From Paragonimus westermani (taxonomy: Eukaryota; Platyhelminthes; Trematoda; Plagiorchiida; Troglotrematidae), in the NCBI GenBank assembly GCA_008508345.1, contig QNGE01000282.1:1-64000 (forward strand): DNA of 64,000 nt, written 5' to 3'. A program made the position numbers and the translations under genes. This document shows, piece after piece, positions 13,640 to 24,676 of the stretch; the first letter of the stretch is position 1; every line of letters begins with the position of its first letter. The notes under the pieces were generated by a model. It did no database searches. It was not told where the DNA came from and saw only the letters and a list, made by a program, of their open reading frames with translations.

Positions 13640-13930
13640 GTAATGTAGCGCGCAGCCGAAACCAGCGAGCGCGCACGAATTGAATTTGAGTTGTGTAACG
13701 GAGCGTGGTGCTGTGTTGTCGGTGCCTTTATAGCTTACGTTTGTGTAAGTTGTGTGCATGGCTTACTGGGCCTTCGGCTCATGTTTGTTCGTATTGTTTC
13801 TCTTTTCAGAACTGTTGTTCGAACCCCTACTTCGGAAGAACGCTGTCACCTGGTGCGTCCACGTTGTCCGAATGTTGATCCGCGAAGTCATGGGTAGTCA
13901 AAGTAGAGTCGGCTGACCTGCGGGTTACAG
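13640..13930 (+). other. CpG-rich patch with possible spliced 5' exon pair
   Basis: This short tract is much richer in CG dinucleotides than its surroundings (for example GCGCGCAGCC and GAGCGCGCACG). It contains a near-consensus donor (TTTGT then GTAAGT, intron starting 13745) and a strong acceptor (TTTCTCTTTTCAG, ending 13809), implying a 65-nt intron. Joining the flanks keeps a frame open: a cysteine-rich stretch with NGAWCCVVGAFIAYVC before the junction and NCCSNPYFGRTLSPG after it, ending at a stop near 13878. It could be a promoter-proximal exon pair of a host gene or the 5' region of a repeat family. No protein family is recognised. Confidence 0.3.
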
Positions 13931-14979
13931 TGATCATACGTGCATTGTCCTTTTCTTCGGAAAACTGGAGTTTTTCCGTATACTTCGTATGCAAATGATG
14001 AACTATTAGTAATGTCCCAATTTTTAAAATAGGTGATGAATCCTGAGTATTTAGAACATGATTCAGGGGGCAGATTAGAATACTAGATTGTATACGTACA
14101 AATAGAACTGTTTGTGAAGTTGACGCTGTTTAGGTACTAACCGAATTGGTTTTAAACTTTGATTTGTGATTATTTTACAATTTAGAATTAAGTAGATTCA
14201 GCTCGCTCAACATTAAAAACCATTAGAGATGCAGCAAAATCGGTTAGGGTATAAATCCTGTCCTAACAGTCTTTTGTATGCTGAGTCGATATTTGCAACG
14301 AGGAATGACTGTTTCAAATAATCCACCAACAATGAACGTATACCATACAAAAAGCAAATCGACTAAACCAACGACCGTTGTATATGTTCCTCCTCCCCCT
14401 TTACAATAAGTCAGCTGTCAGTTGAGATGTCAATACCAAGTCAGTCTTGACGATTTTGCTTCCATATTCATAAAAGCAGTAGTATCTAAGTAATGTGATC
14501 GGCTGTCTTTGTTGTTGTTTTAGGGTGTGCAGTGTAGACTGATGAACATGAGAATACATTCGCCGCGTGAGTGCTACACAAATACCGACCGATCGTGTGA
14601 AGTCCTCACCCCACTGGTTTGAGGTGTGGTCCAAAGAATACTATGAAAATGAGTTACTGATAATTGCTTATCGGGAAATGTTGGCTCCTGCTGCAAGTAA
14701 ACAAGACAAAAATCATGTTGAGATGCAGTTTATTTGGTGTTTCAGCGCATATTGATAAGCAATAGGCTGTTCTGAATAACAATTCTGAATACAATATGAA
14801 TAGTACACACACGCTGCTCTCAACTCTTGCAACAAAAAGTAATTTGCAGCCGTCTTCAACCAAAACTAAGCACCAGACACCGCTTTCGTTCCTGTTAGCG
14901 ATCTTTGACAGTGTACATTCTTGCCATGAGGCAGTTTTGCTGAACGCTAAATCAGTGGTCGCCCGTCAGACAAAACTGT
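13931..14979. other. No firm gene; one protein-like frame on the minus strand
   Basis: A 77-codon minus frame (14634-14401) contains QWGEDFTRSVGICVALTRRM and YEYGSKIVKTDLVLTSQLTA. It might be an exon, but no consensus donor or acceptor was found and the family is unknown. Confidence 0.4.
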
Positions 14980-15700
14980 ATTATAGCTTCATCTGTAAAG
15001 AAGGAAAACATATATTGCAATAGGTAAAACATAGGTTATATATGACAAAAAAATTGAGATAGACATGGTACATGCAACCATACAGTCGCATCACGTACTA
15101 TGTCAGCAACACCACAAGAACCAGATGGGTTGTTTCAAATGCTTTTGTGTATGTAGCTCCGGATGGTGAATTCCAACCAACATGATTTCGGTAAATGTAA
15201 CAACATGGTGATCTGTCATCAAGAGATATCTGACAGTTGATGGTAAAGTGTTTGGAACAACGGACTCAGCAGTAGGAGAGGTTTGTCATCCGTTGTTTTT
15301 ACTAGTTTGGGATGTGTTCTGCCACTCACCGAGACACTTGCCGATCGGTTCTGCTCACATAAACGTCAAGCAACTGCATTTGAACTGGTAGATATCGCGG
15401 GAGACTGTATTACTAGACAAACTGCGTTCGCGATTCTGCGGAATTTTTTCTTTGGGTGTTTGAACTAAGCGTACTTGGGCGGTTGTATGTGTTCACCACG
15501 TGGACTTTTTTGAATTGCAGAAATAGAAACAACCCTCTCTGTTGAGCTGTGTGGATTGGCGCATTATGTTTGTTCATGACGCTGTGGGTTTCCATGATCT
15601 TTTCGCTATATCCGTTCGCCATTAACGTTTTCCTCAACATCTCTTACTCCGTATACGTCCTACCAAGAGTGTAAATACGCCTGTCGTAACGATTAACCTC
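14980..15700 (-). mobile_element. Penelope-like element copy B, 5'-truncated, decayed
   Basis: A minus-strand relic of the same subfamily as copy A. Reading down from about 15690: RRIYTLGRTYTE, a stop, then MLRKTLMANGYSEKIMETHS (the post-palm RT segment, open 15640-15413). The GIY-YIG nuclease follows in other frames: IYQFKCSCLTF, then YVSRTDRQVSR and VAEHIPN around 15400-15285. The C-terminal tail is HTQKHLKQPIWFLW, with a stop at 15105-15103, directly comparable to TQKWLKQPTGLPW in copy A. The 3' tail continues to about 14980 and matches the copy A tail. RT catalytic motifs are missing. The 5' limit near 15700 meets a transposase-like frame. Confidence 0.8.
15285..15420 (-). pseudogene. GIY-YIG endonuclease core of PLE copy B (broken)
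   Basis: Frame-shifted remnants of the nuclease domain: IYQFKCSC keeps the tyrosine and the CxC pair, YVSRTDRQVSR corresponds to the YIGxTDRQLSQR segment, and VAEHIPN is the following helix motif. The G of the YIG signature is replaced in the readable frame. Stops and frame changes exclude an active enzyme. Confidence 0.7.
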
Positions 15701-15986
15701 TATTATATACCTCCTCGGCAGGCATACTTTCCACATAAGTGTGACACGGTGACTTGTCGCATATCACCACGATGTCGAACGTAGGTGTACTGATCTTCAT
15801 CTGATCGAGTAGGGTTCGCAGCCAGTGCTTATAATCACTGCTACCCCATGATCCCCACCTATTCGTGTAGCTTGCTATCAAATGAGGACTACAAATACAG
15901 ATATTTGTTACAGAGGTGCGAACCTTCATTTCTTTTGCTGAACGTCCCACTGGCCGTACAAAACACGTTGAATTTTGCCTCGCCAA
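15693..15986 (-). pseudogene. DDE-type transposase fragment (Tc1/mariner/IS630-like DDE_3)
   Basis: An open minus-strand frame of 97 codons. It contains a GRSAKE segment, then ICICSPH, then a GSWGSSDYKHWLRTLLDQM block, and then the strand-plus-motif DIVVICDKSPCHTYVE. The last resembles the second catalytic aspartate of DDE_3 transposases (VVxxDNAPxH), here with DKSPCH. That order and spacing (GRS segment, WL helix, then D-x-x-P-C-H) fit the middle of such an enzyme. The first catalytic D and the final D/E are not visible. The frame runs into PLE copy B at about 15700, so the 3' part was probably lost or interrupted by that insertion. The superfamily is inferred from motif shape only. Confidence 0.45.
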
Positions 15987-16514
15987 TCTAGCAAATCGTC
16001 TTTGTGTTTGGATAACATTCTCTCAGTCAACAAGCTAGCAGCTGTCGAAATTCCAGATTCTCATTTGTGTTCATACCCTTAACGCCCAATACCAAAAATT
16101 AGCGTGTAATCGCTGGGCCTACAGTAGTCCACCCCGGCAACATACCGATCTCTGTTTCTGTCAGAATTTTGCTCTCGTATCTTTTTCCGGGGACATACTT
16201 CATAAATGATGTAGTCCACATGAAATCACTTGTAAGAGACATTTAACTCTACCCGAGGTGGCTGAAACGTAGGGTCTTACAAATTGCCCGTAACGTTGTG
16301 TTATTCCCAATCTGTTTATCAACGACATTTAACTCCGTTCAAAAGAACAACCATTTGTCAATTCTGACCACTTTCGAATGCTTCGAAAATACGTTTCGGA
16401 AATGAAGCGAGTGTACTTGCCCCTGTCAGCCTTCTTTATAAACTGGTTCAGAAACTTCTTTAAAAACGGGATCGCTTTCACATTACACCTTGAGGTCTAC
16501 CATGATCTTAAGGC

Positions 16515-16769
16515 TCACTCCAGCTGGGCGTGAGATCCGCGGACAGACATAATCACTCTCAACACTTTACCTGTCAAAGGAACCAATGCGGTCCACACTT
16601 TGTTAAATGAGGTCATGCTGTCCATTACATTTTGACCGCTAACCCTGTTCTGATTAGGCGAAGCTGTTGACGCCCCTCGAATAACCTTACCGTTTAATCG
16701 GTCAAAGAATTCAGTGGGAAATGTCCTAATTAGGATGGGTCGTCTCTTTGGGTTAACTGGGTTAATCAC
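16515..16769 (-). other. Unrecognised open frame beside the transposase fragment
   Basis: An 84-codon minus-strand frame with no recognised domain (contains LIRTFPTEFFDRLNGKVIRG). Between it and the transposase fragment the minus strand also has a shorter basic stretch (KKADRGKYTRFISETYFRS, about 16420-16360). Either could be the eroded N-terminal half of the transposase or unrelated sequence. Confidence 0.15.
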
Positions 16770-19700
16770 GTTCTTGCCGTCAAGTCCATGAGTTAACGCG
16801 GGAATTTTAATGCAACAAAGTAAACTGGATCAGCATGCGATGGAAAATATTGTACGCAAGAAAATCGAACGGATGCCTAAGAAGTTAGAGTATCCATTGC
16901 GTCAACTGCAACTGTTAGGACCAATCCCACCACGTTTCAATTAAAATTATCAACAACCTAGTGAGTAATGGTTTGGTTTCTGGTAGGTAGTGGGGATTTT
17001 GGCGAGCGTTCAATCTCAGGATGTGCCATGTTAATGCACTCCTAAGAAGCTTTCTGAAGGATAAAAATCGAATCTGGTGGTTTATTCTAAAAGGAACTGA
17101 CTGATGTGTCTGTGTGAACGCATAAGTTGTGATAAATCTTAAATGGTACATTCATTGAACAACGGCGTTCGGTTCCGAAGGTTTCAGCCGGAAACCAGTG
17201 GTCCTAGAGGACAAACAACACTAGCAATCAGTACTACCTTTTCAGTTCATGTGAATTTTCTCTAATACAAGTAAGCTTTATCAATAAGTTTCCGCCTTTT
17301 AGTGAAATTCACTGATTAATTGACATGTCCACGGAATCCACCGGTTTTGTTGTAAAAATGATTTACCACACAAATCTGATCTTCGTGGTAGTCAATACTC
17401 TTTAGTTTGTAGGTGATATTGTAAAGACACAGCCAGATGCGCATGACCGAGTTAAACTGTGAGACGGAAAGGAAAATCGATAAAAAGTAGTCGGACGAGT
17501 CAACCAGAAGAAAATAATCCAGACATGAAACAACACTGCAGAAGTCGGACAAAATTGGTTGACCACAGACAAAAGTCAAGATATCTCGGAAGGAAAAGAG
17601 TGTTGTATGGTGCACAGTGTCGTCAAAGTGCACTATGAATCAGTTCGGAAAGAAAGATGGGCTGCTACTAGAAACATTTCTTAATGCAATGAATACGGTA
17701 TACAGGGAAGTAACGATTAAACTGCCCGGGATCTTTAAGCAATTAGAACCGAACGGCTAATAGCGGATGTCGATACATATCAACAGTGCAAAATTGGGTT
17801 GAATTCATTGTTGTGTAAATCCACAGGTCGTGTGGCAGTTATATGGTAATAAACAACTTCTGTGACCAAGTGCATTGTTTGGTTACACCAAAAGAACACT
17901 TGACAGGACGCTGCTATTACCGTTGACACTTTATGTACGCAATGCAAAGCCAAGAAGGCTGTTATCCGTATCTGCGGAAGAAATGTCTGAATGCGTAAAC
18001 ACGGTCGATAAAGGTAGATTATGATTGCCACTCTAAAAGAGAGAATGAATTGTTTGTGGATCCGTGGCGCGTGCCGATAGCCGATGAGTAATGAATGCTA
18101 CATGCATATGCATTGACCATAACCGGAGTTCTTTCGTTTTTTGTCGCCCCTCGGCTGAAATTGCGTCTGGCCTACAAACAAACATGCAATCACCAAGTCC
18201 CGTTAAGGTGTTGGGGAATAATTTTGGAAACAGTTGGTCCCTGTGTGCACCATAGAATTAATGGATAGCTGTTTTGCCAAGGGGTAGTGGTGGATGCGTA
18301 CTCGTTTGAACACCAACCACGGATACGTTTAGTTAACTCCACCCTACGAGCAAAAATAAGCGTAACAGTTAGAAGAGCTAACCACATACCGTCCTACAAC
18401 CCCCCGTTGACCGTGCCTCCGTGGTCTTGTGAACAAGTGCATGGACTACACTATGTAGGTAGTTCATGGATCATGGGTTTGATTCTCCGGAGTATATGAT
18501 GCCGTGGGCCTCAACTAGGTCCAGACAGACATCTACGACATCACTGATGGACACCTGGATTAAGATCTCATTAGTTTCCAGATCCTAAGTGATCATAAGC
18601 CCTACCTACCACAATGAGGGAGTATCATCGAATACAATGCCCAGCAGATTAAGTGTTAACATCTGTTTTCAAGTGGTACGTCACGACAGAGCCTGTTTCA
18701 TGAAAAGTATGTCATCGTCCCAAGTTTGTGGTGTGCCACCAAATGAATCAGTGTTCCTGCTTTAAACGGAAAAGCAACATAGAAATATATCATGAACAGT
18801 AAATCAGGCTACAGTCCAGTTGCTAGACTGCTACCGAAAGAAGACTGGAGAGGACATATCACACAGCCTGTCAAACTGGGCCGTCGTTTCTTGTTGAATC
18901 GAGTGGTGCGTCTGAATTCGATTCTTGGTGGGCACAACTGACTTAGATCCGATGACTGCACCAAAACTGGTTGGATTAGATCAGGCTGTCATGACAATTT
19001 ACGGCGATGCCTAAACACAGACCCCCGTGGTGTTAGCACAGAAGGTCTATAATGAGGTTCGGCCGTGATAGAACTGTTTTTTGCCACAAACACTTCTACC
19101 GAACGCCGGATGCTACAATCTGTACAAGCGTTCCTATGTCTACCACAGCCACGTAAACCAAGGCACTTGTCAAAAGGAGTTTCGATCACACAGAGAGTCG
19201 ACACAAAGTTAAAGAGTTACTAAGAAACAGGAGAAATAACGTCATCTCAGTGAATAAACGTGCAACAAAACCCCAGCTGGATTTGTTGTAGTATCATTTA
19301 CTATGTTGCACTTATACGGGAGACCTCGAAAGCAAATGGAAATTAAGATGACAGTTCATAGGCATACAAGAATTTAGATCGAAAATCAGTTGTGATGTAT
19401 GGCGAGGTGATAAGAATTATCACAAAAATTAATCAGTATTGTTGACTCACTACTGCTTGTAGAATATAATTAAAGACCGTGGTTTTTATCCCTCAGTGGG
19501 TAGACATGGGTTGATTGACGTCTCAGAAACGATACTATTCGTCCTCCTGTTGGTGACAAGCCCCCGCAAGGGTAAACAAATTGCCCGCACTTACAAACAA
19601 CCTTGAAGCTTCGACGTCAAACCATGCCCTCATTCTCTTAAACTGAACAGTCTTATCACAATCGATGTAAGATATTATTCTGGCTTTCCCACAAATTCTG

Positions 19701-22516
19701 TTGTCGAATTACACTCTCATCCCACCAATTGATCTAATTTAATGAGTAGAAAGTGAACGAAACCCTATCCCACTTGTTGTAGAGTCTGCCGTGTCTCACA
19801 GACACGGTAACATACTGTTCCAAATGGACTGCTGCCGTTTTTTCAAGTTATCCCACCACAAGTTAATGTGAAATAAGGCACAAGCAACGGCGGGCGGCAA
19901 ACAGGACACCTAGTTGATAGTACGGAGTTTCATACGGAGCGAACAAAGATTACACAGACTCCAGTAATGTTATTATTGCGTACCATAAAACGAACAGTTA
20001 ATGTGCGTTTAACACTTAACACCTCACCAGCAGGCACATGCTGCTGGCGAACTGTCTTTAGCAGGTTACTGAGTAGCCACTAGAATACGTAATAACTTTT
20101 TGCTCATATGTAACAGATACACACTTTCTTTCCGAATGCATACACGGTTGATTGTACCAATATGCCTCGTTCACTTGGTCGCCCTCTAAGTATAAAAGTT
20201 TCGACCGGGCGCGTTTCACGTTTAACGGAAAAACAAATTAGCGAATAACAGAAGACTCAACGTTGAGACTGTTCATCCAATCTTGATGCTGTATCTTTAA
20301 CGCGACACTTGGATTGGCCCCTTGTCATATCTTCTGTAGTGTTGGGGTTTGGATAAACGGTGAATCGAATAGATTTCCACCACCGAAAGTCATCTGGACT
20401 ACATATCAGTGGGTGATGACTATGCAAACCCATATCACTTAACCATTATCAACAGCAAGGAGGATAAACGTCAGTATCAACGGAAGTTGATAAATAGTTT
20501 TGTAGCCAGTAGAAAACTTTCGCAAACTACGATAACTAAACACTCTGAAAGTCATCCGTCTTAATGATGACAGCGTTAACACTTGTATATTAGAAATAGT
20601 TAATCTTGTAGGAATTTGTATGCATGCATCTTTGAGATACTGAAGGTGCATACAAATAACCAATAGAAATATCATAACAGGTTATCTCACAACCATAACT
20701 GTCACCTCATATATCGCTCCATGTAGTCTTGAAAACCTCTTGACTACTAACCTGTGGGGAACGATGTAATTATCCCTGTGGTTCTGGAAAGATGTGTGTA
20801 AGAATAACGGAGATATTAAGTGGGTCGCCCAGTCATCATCTAGAGCACAACACGCGTGTTAAGACATGAAAGGGATGGTGACTGCAGCCAGCAGGCTTAA
20901 TATATGTAAATCGTCACACTGTCCGTTGTCGTCTAACTTCCGCATAGCTTGATCGACAAATATTCGATAACATTTTACTTCAGTGTCTCCTAAAGTGCAT
21001 GGAATCGGCATGGCCCTCATGCATAAAAAACGTGGTCGAATTTGGGAAGAAATAGAGTGAAGCCGCAGACTGAAATACGCTAATTAAGTTCATTTTATCA
21101 GAGTTTTGGAGAGCATCGGATGCACCTGAAAATTCAGTCTGTTAATAAGAATGTTAATGGAATACAGTCAGGCTAGCTATCTAAGCTCATTCCAGGTCTA
21201 AAGTTTTCCTTAGTTTCTATCTTCAAACGACCAGAACAATCTAAGTCCTTAGTAACTCTTATGTGCTGAGACGAAAATGCTGCTACGAGTAGTAGAAGGT
21301 ATTTCTGAGAGAGAATAACTAGGAATTGATGTCGTTATATATCATTGGGTCATAACGCAGCCGCCTCAATTTAACTCCTTCATAGGTCAAACAATGTTAG
21401 TTTGCCAGTATTTTAGTTTTGTGCGGATTTTAGTAGGCAAACCATTAGTCAAGCTGTCTACTACCGCGACCTGACAGCCACTGATTTAGAAGATATCACT
21501 CTGACTTTCAAATGCACCCTGATGAAAATGATTGCAACCGCGATACTTGGACTGCCTACTCATTTATATTTCACGGTTCAGCTAGATATTTCTATCGACT
21601 TTCAGTTGACCGGTGCGCCGTCAACCTGAGGTTGTCATCTACACTTTTTTACAACACTCATTCGTTCAGGAAAGCACAGCGCTGGATTATTCATCATGTT
21701 TCCCTGTTTCATACAGTTGCTTACTAAGGAGGTTTACTCATACCTGCACAGTTCCCTATGTCCTATCAGCACATAACAGACGACCTTAATTCGCTGTAAA
21801 TTATTAAATACCATTGGATGGTTTAGTTAAAACGCTTGTGTTTAATGCAACTCTTATTCCTCCGACTTAAGCTACTGAAGCTGAAACACAGGGTGAAAGG
21901 CAGATAGCACCTTTTTCCGTATAAGGCTTTACTCATTCTGAACTATCCAACCTGAATTAGGGTAACCATATTTAAATTTAGGCGAAGAAATGAGGCAATG
22001 ATTCATGAAGCTTTTCCGATTATCCAATATGCTCGACGCTTGTGACAATTTCATCCGGAGTGCTCGTTCCAACATCGGCGCTAGAAAGTCACTACCTATT
22101 GAACTGTCTGTTTATTGTTTCGTTTTCATGTCTCGGCGAAGATTTTTTCTACGGTTTTCAGTTTTGCATTATTTTCCTCATTCGTGAACTGATGCTCCTT
22201 ACTCGTCTATTTTGTCTGTTCTGTCGGCCACTAATGATTCATCACCGTCCAACAGAGTACCAGATAAGTGTAATCTTTCTACGATCTCTCTGATCTACAA
22301 AATTCTGGGAACTACGAATATTTCATTGTTCGATGTTCCATAGACAAATAAAGTGGTGCTATGTACATTTTACTTTGACATTTTTCCTACGTCTAAAATT
22401 ATTTGTAGTTATTGAATTTATTATTTCACACCTGAACAGTGTTTAATGATATCGCAATTCTCATTTAGGACTGTGACACAGCCAGCAGCTACGGGTAAAA
22501 GCGTGAACAGTAGTTA
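16770..22516. other. Mostly non-coding; tRNA-like relic at 18.4 kb
   Basis: Apart from the tRNA-like element, only short frames occur. Examples are 17633-17316 minus (105 codons, hydrophobic, unknown), 18031-17780 minus and 19204-18989 minus. A motif GATTAGATCAGGCT near 18975 recurs as GGTTAGATCAGGCT near 51237, possibly a diverged repeat. Confidence 0.45.
18417..18500 (+). ncRNA. tRNA-derived (SINE-like) element
   Basis: The order fits a tRNA-related RNA polymerase III unit. An A-box-like TGGTCTTGTGAACAAGTGC lies at about 18424 and a B-box-like GGGTTTGATTCTCC at about 18476. CTCCG at the 5' side can pair with CGGAG at the 3' side as a short acceptor stem. The spacing is close to that of a tRNA, but base pairing is too degraded for a functional tRNA. 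A tRNA-derived SINE head is the likeliest reading. The element's 3' end is not defined. Confidence 0.4.
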
Positions 22517-22560
22517 GCCATTCAGAAGCCATTCAGGAAAGCATCCAGAAGCAGTCAAGG
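22517..22560. repeat. Short imperfect tandem repeat, unit 11 bp
   Basis: Four loose units in a row: AGCCATTCAGA, AGCCATTCAGG, AAGCATCCAGA, AGCAGTCAAGG. The first two differ by one base and the others are more diverged. No link to a gene is apparent. Confidence 0.5.
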
Positions 22561-22840
22561 TCCGAGTATGACTGAAACATAACAATGACTGAAATAGACG
22601 TGATTCAGCTGTGTAATCCTGTCATATGTTTGTCTAACCATTTCATCCAATCTGCACAATGTCTGCAATCACTCGCCAGTCCGCTTATAAACTCACATCC
22701 GGTTCATACCGAGTTAGCCTTGACTTTTTACTTAGGCCAATCTGTTGGTGGGTGTGATCCAAACGTTTGATTCTTCACTATTCATTAGACTATGCACCAT
22801 TGATGCGATTCAACCTTAACGTTTAAGCCAACAGTTAGAA

Positions 22841-23098
22841 GCGAACAGAACTGTTTTTGATAAATTCTCATCTTAGGCTGGTACAATTATGTATCAAATC
22901 AAGTAAGAATGAAGAAAGTTTGTTGGGATGACTTCCTAAAACCGTGTAAGCATAACCACAACTAAGTTGTATTCGTGTTTTATCCAATCGCCATAACATC
23001 GTACTGTTTCTTATCAATAACTTCCTTCATTGTTACTTGATTCGATATACGATTGTACCAGCCTAGGATGAGGATTTATGGAAAACAGTTCTGTTCGA
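22841..23098. mobile_element. MITE-like foldback element with 79-bp terminal inverted repeats
   Basis: The two ends are inverted copies. The left arm 22841-22919 starts CGAACAGAACTGTTTT (from 22842) and contains AGGCTGGTACAAT. The reverse complement of 23020-23098 reads CGAACAGAACTGTTTT and AGGCTGGTACAAT at the same spacing. By hand count there are about 10 mismatches in 77 positions and no net indel. The arms are flanked by a 5-bp direct repeat, TAGAA, at 22836-22840 and 23099-23103, consistent with a target-site duplication. The internal 100 bp has no coding capacity. This is a non-autonomous DNA element. The superfamily is not assigned: a 5-bp duplication excludes TA-duplicating mariners but does not single out one group. 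Confidence 0.75.
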
Positions 23099-24187
23099 TA
23101 GAACCAAAAAATTCTTTCACTATTTTCTGCGGGGATTTTCAATTATTTGAAAGTAAGGTTCTCCAAAACATGTGGTCACTCTTTTTATTGTAAATGGCGG
23201 AAGGGGTATTTTAGGCCAATCATTCGTCCGCTAAGGCTAGTGTAGACTATCTTCTCGTCCTAAACACTGAGTGAAAAGAAGTTTATTGAATTCTTCATCA
23301 GGTGCTTGTGGGCGCAGCACTGAATACCACTTGGTTTATCCGCTACTTTTTATGTTGCACACAGTCCATTAGCACAAAGTTCTGGACTTTACTGAGTACT
23401 ACTCTCATGTCACGAAGTATCTTGACCGATTGTAGTTCCTTGCTTCCTTGAACGATGGCAATCGACTGCTCCATCAACCTGATTAAAGAGTTGCATTCAT
23501 TATAAAAAAAAACAATTAAAGAAATCAGTCGTGGTTACCTGAGCTTCTTATTAAATATGGCTGATATCTTCACATTTTTATCGCCAAATATCGCGTGGAG
23601 TTCATTCGACCTCTTCCTGTTCCACGATTAGTGCTTGAGGCTGATCAGGTGGGGCAGTTAAACTTACCTCCATTTTGAGTACAAACCGAAATAAGCGTGA
23701 CTTAGGAGTAGCCTTCGTAAAGTAACTACCCATCCTTGAATCTCTGCTACTCATTTCATCCACATTTGTGTTAAAACGACAATAAAACTGGAATCCGACG
23801 TGGAATTTTCATGAAACTACAAAGTCATGAACGAACTTTTAGCGTGGCGTTTAACCGCCACTGATTGACCAAAGTGGATTTGTATTCCTGTTTAGGAGAA
23901 CGATAACCGTATATTGATACCTAGTAGCCAGATGATAAGTGTAGTGTCCCCTATTTGAACAATTAACGGAGAATGCTGTAGCTATTGATTGCAGTACAAG
24001 TTCACAAGTACTCGGTCCAATGATTCATGGACGGAAACAAGTGCTGAACAAATTACAGTTGACCGTTTTGCTGCATGCAAAGTTTTTAAGTGGCAAAACG
24101 ATACAACCTCTTGCTGACTGACAGGATAATCGGTAAGGATATCAAGTGTACATACTGCAAGTTGGCAGTAACTCACTGATCTAGTTA

Positions 24188-24676
24188 TTAGTGTGAATTG
24201 TTCAATGCCCTATTTGTAGTGGACAAAGTCAGCAATCGACGCATGCCAGTCGCTGTGCTCATTACTTCATTGCGCGTACCGTCTGGATATATCGCCACAT
24301 ATGTTTTGTTACTCAACTCGTTTTTGAGGATGTGTATATAACCGTCGCTGTAACTACCAGGCAAGTTGCGTTGAAAAAAGAACAGTCCTTTGACTACGAT
24401 TGTGCCTATTCGGAGCAAACCCGAAATTAAACTTGTCAGACGCATTTCAATCACAGTTACTGTAAGAGCCACAGCAGTCCAATTCGCGACTGCCGGTTTT
24501 TGAGCGATACTCAAAAACACTGAGGTGTTGGGGAAGGGCAATGCATAAAGTTTAGTATAAACATTTTTTGGAGGACCATTTGGTGTATTGTAGAGTTGAA
24601 TAGATCTCTTTCTGTGATGGTATGAATGCTTATGTCGTATTTGTATTTCCAATGAGTACCTTATTTTGTTGGCCAT
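24188..24676 (-). CDS. Possible FGF-like (beta-trefoil) protein, 162 codons
   Basis: The longest open frame in the window. The N-terminal third is basic (RHKHSYHHRKRSIQLY). Residues 60-140 have the general pattern of a fibroblast growth factor core: hydrophobic strands with VIEMRLTSLISGLL, then GLFFFQRNLPGSYSDGY, where FGFs have a C-x-F-x-E strand followed by a Y-rich loop, then NKTYVAIYPDGTRN, where FGFs have a WYVAL-x-x-x-G strand. If correct it would be a ligand for receptor tyrosine kinases. Against this, the usual core cysteine is absent, no signal peptide is visible, and the middle part aligns loosely. An in-frame stop lies about 60 nt upstream, and possible acceptors (TTTTTCAAAG, TATCAG) lie just before the ATG, so it could also be a last exon. 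A non-FGF or chance frame remains possible. Confidence 0.35.
   Translation of the reverse strand: MANKIRYSLEIQIRHKHSYHHRKRSIQLYNTPNGPPKNVYTKLYALPFPNTSVFLSIAQKPAVANWTAVALTVTVIEMRLTSLISGLLRIGTIVVKGLFFFQRNLPGSYSDGYIHILKNELSNKTYVAIYPDGTRNEVMSTATGMRRLLTLSTTNRALNNSH

Noticed and set aside
17316..17633. 105-codon hydrophobic minus-strand frame as a membrane protein
   Set aside because: No clear start context or splice sites, no family, and the composition could result from T-rich sequence.
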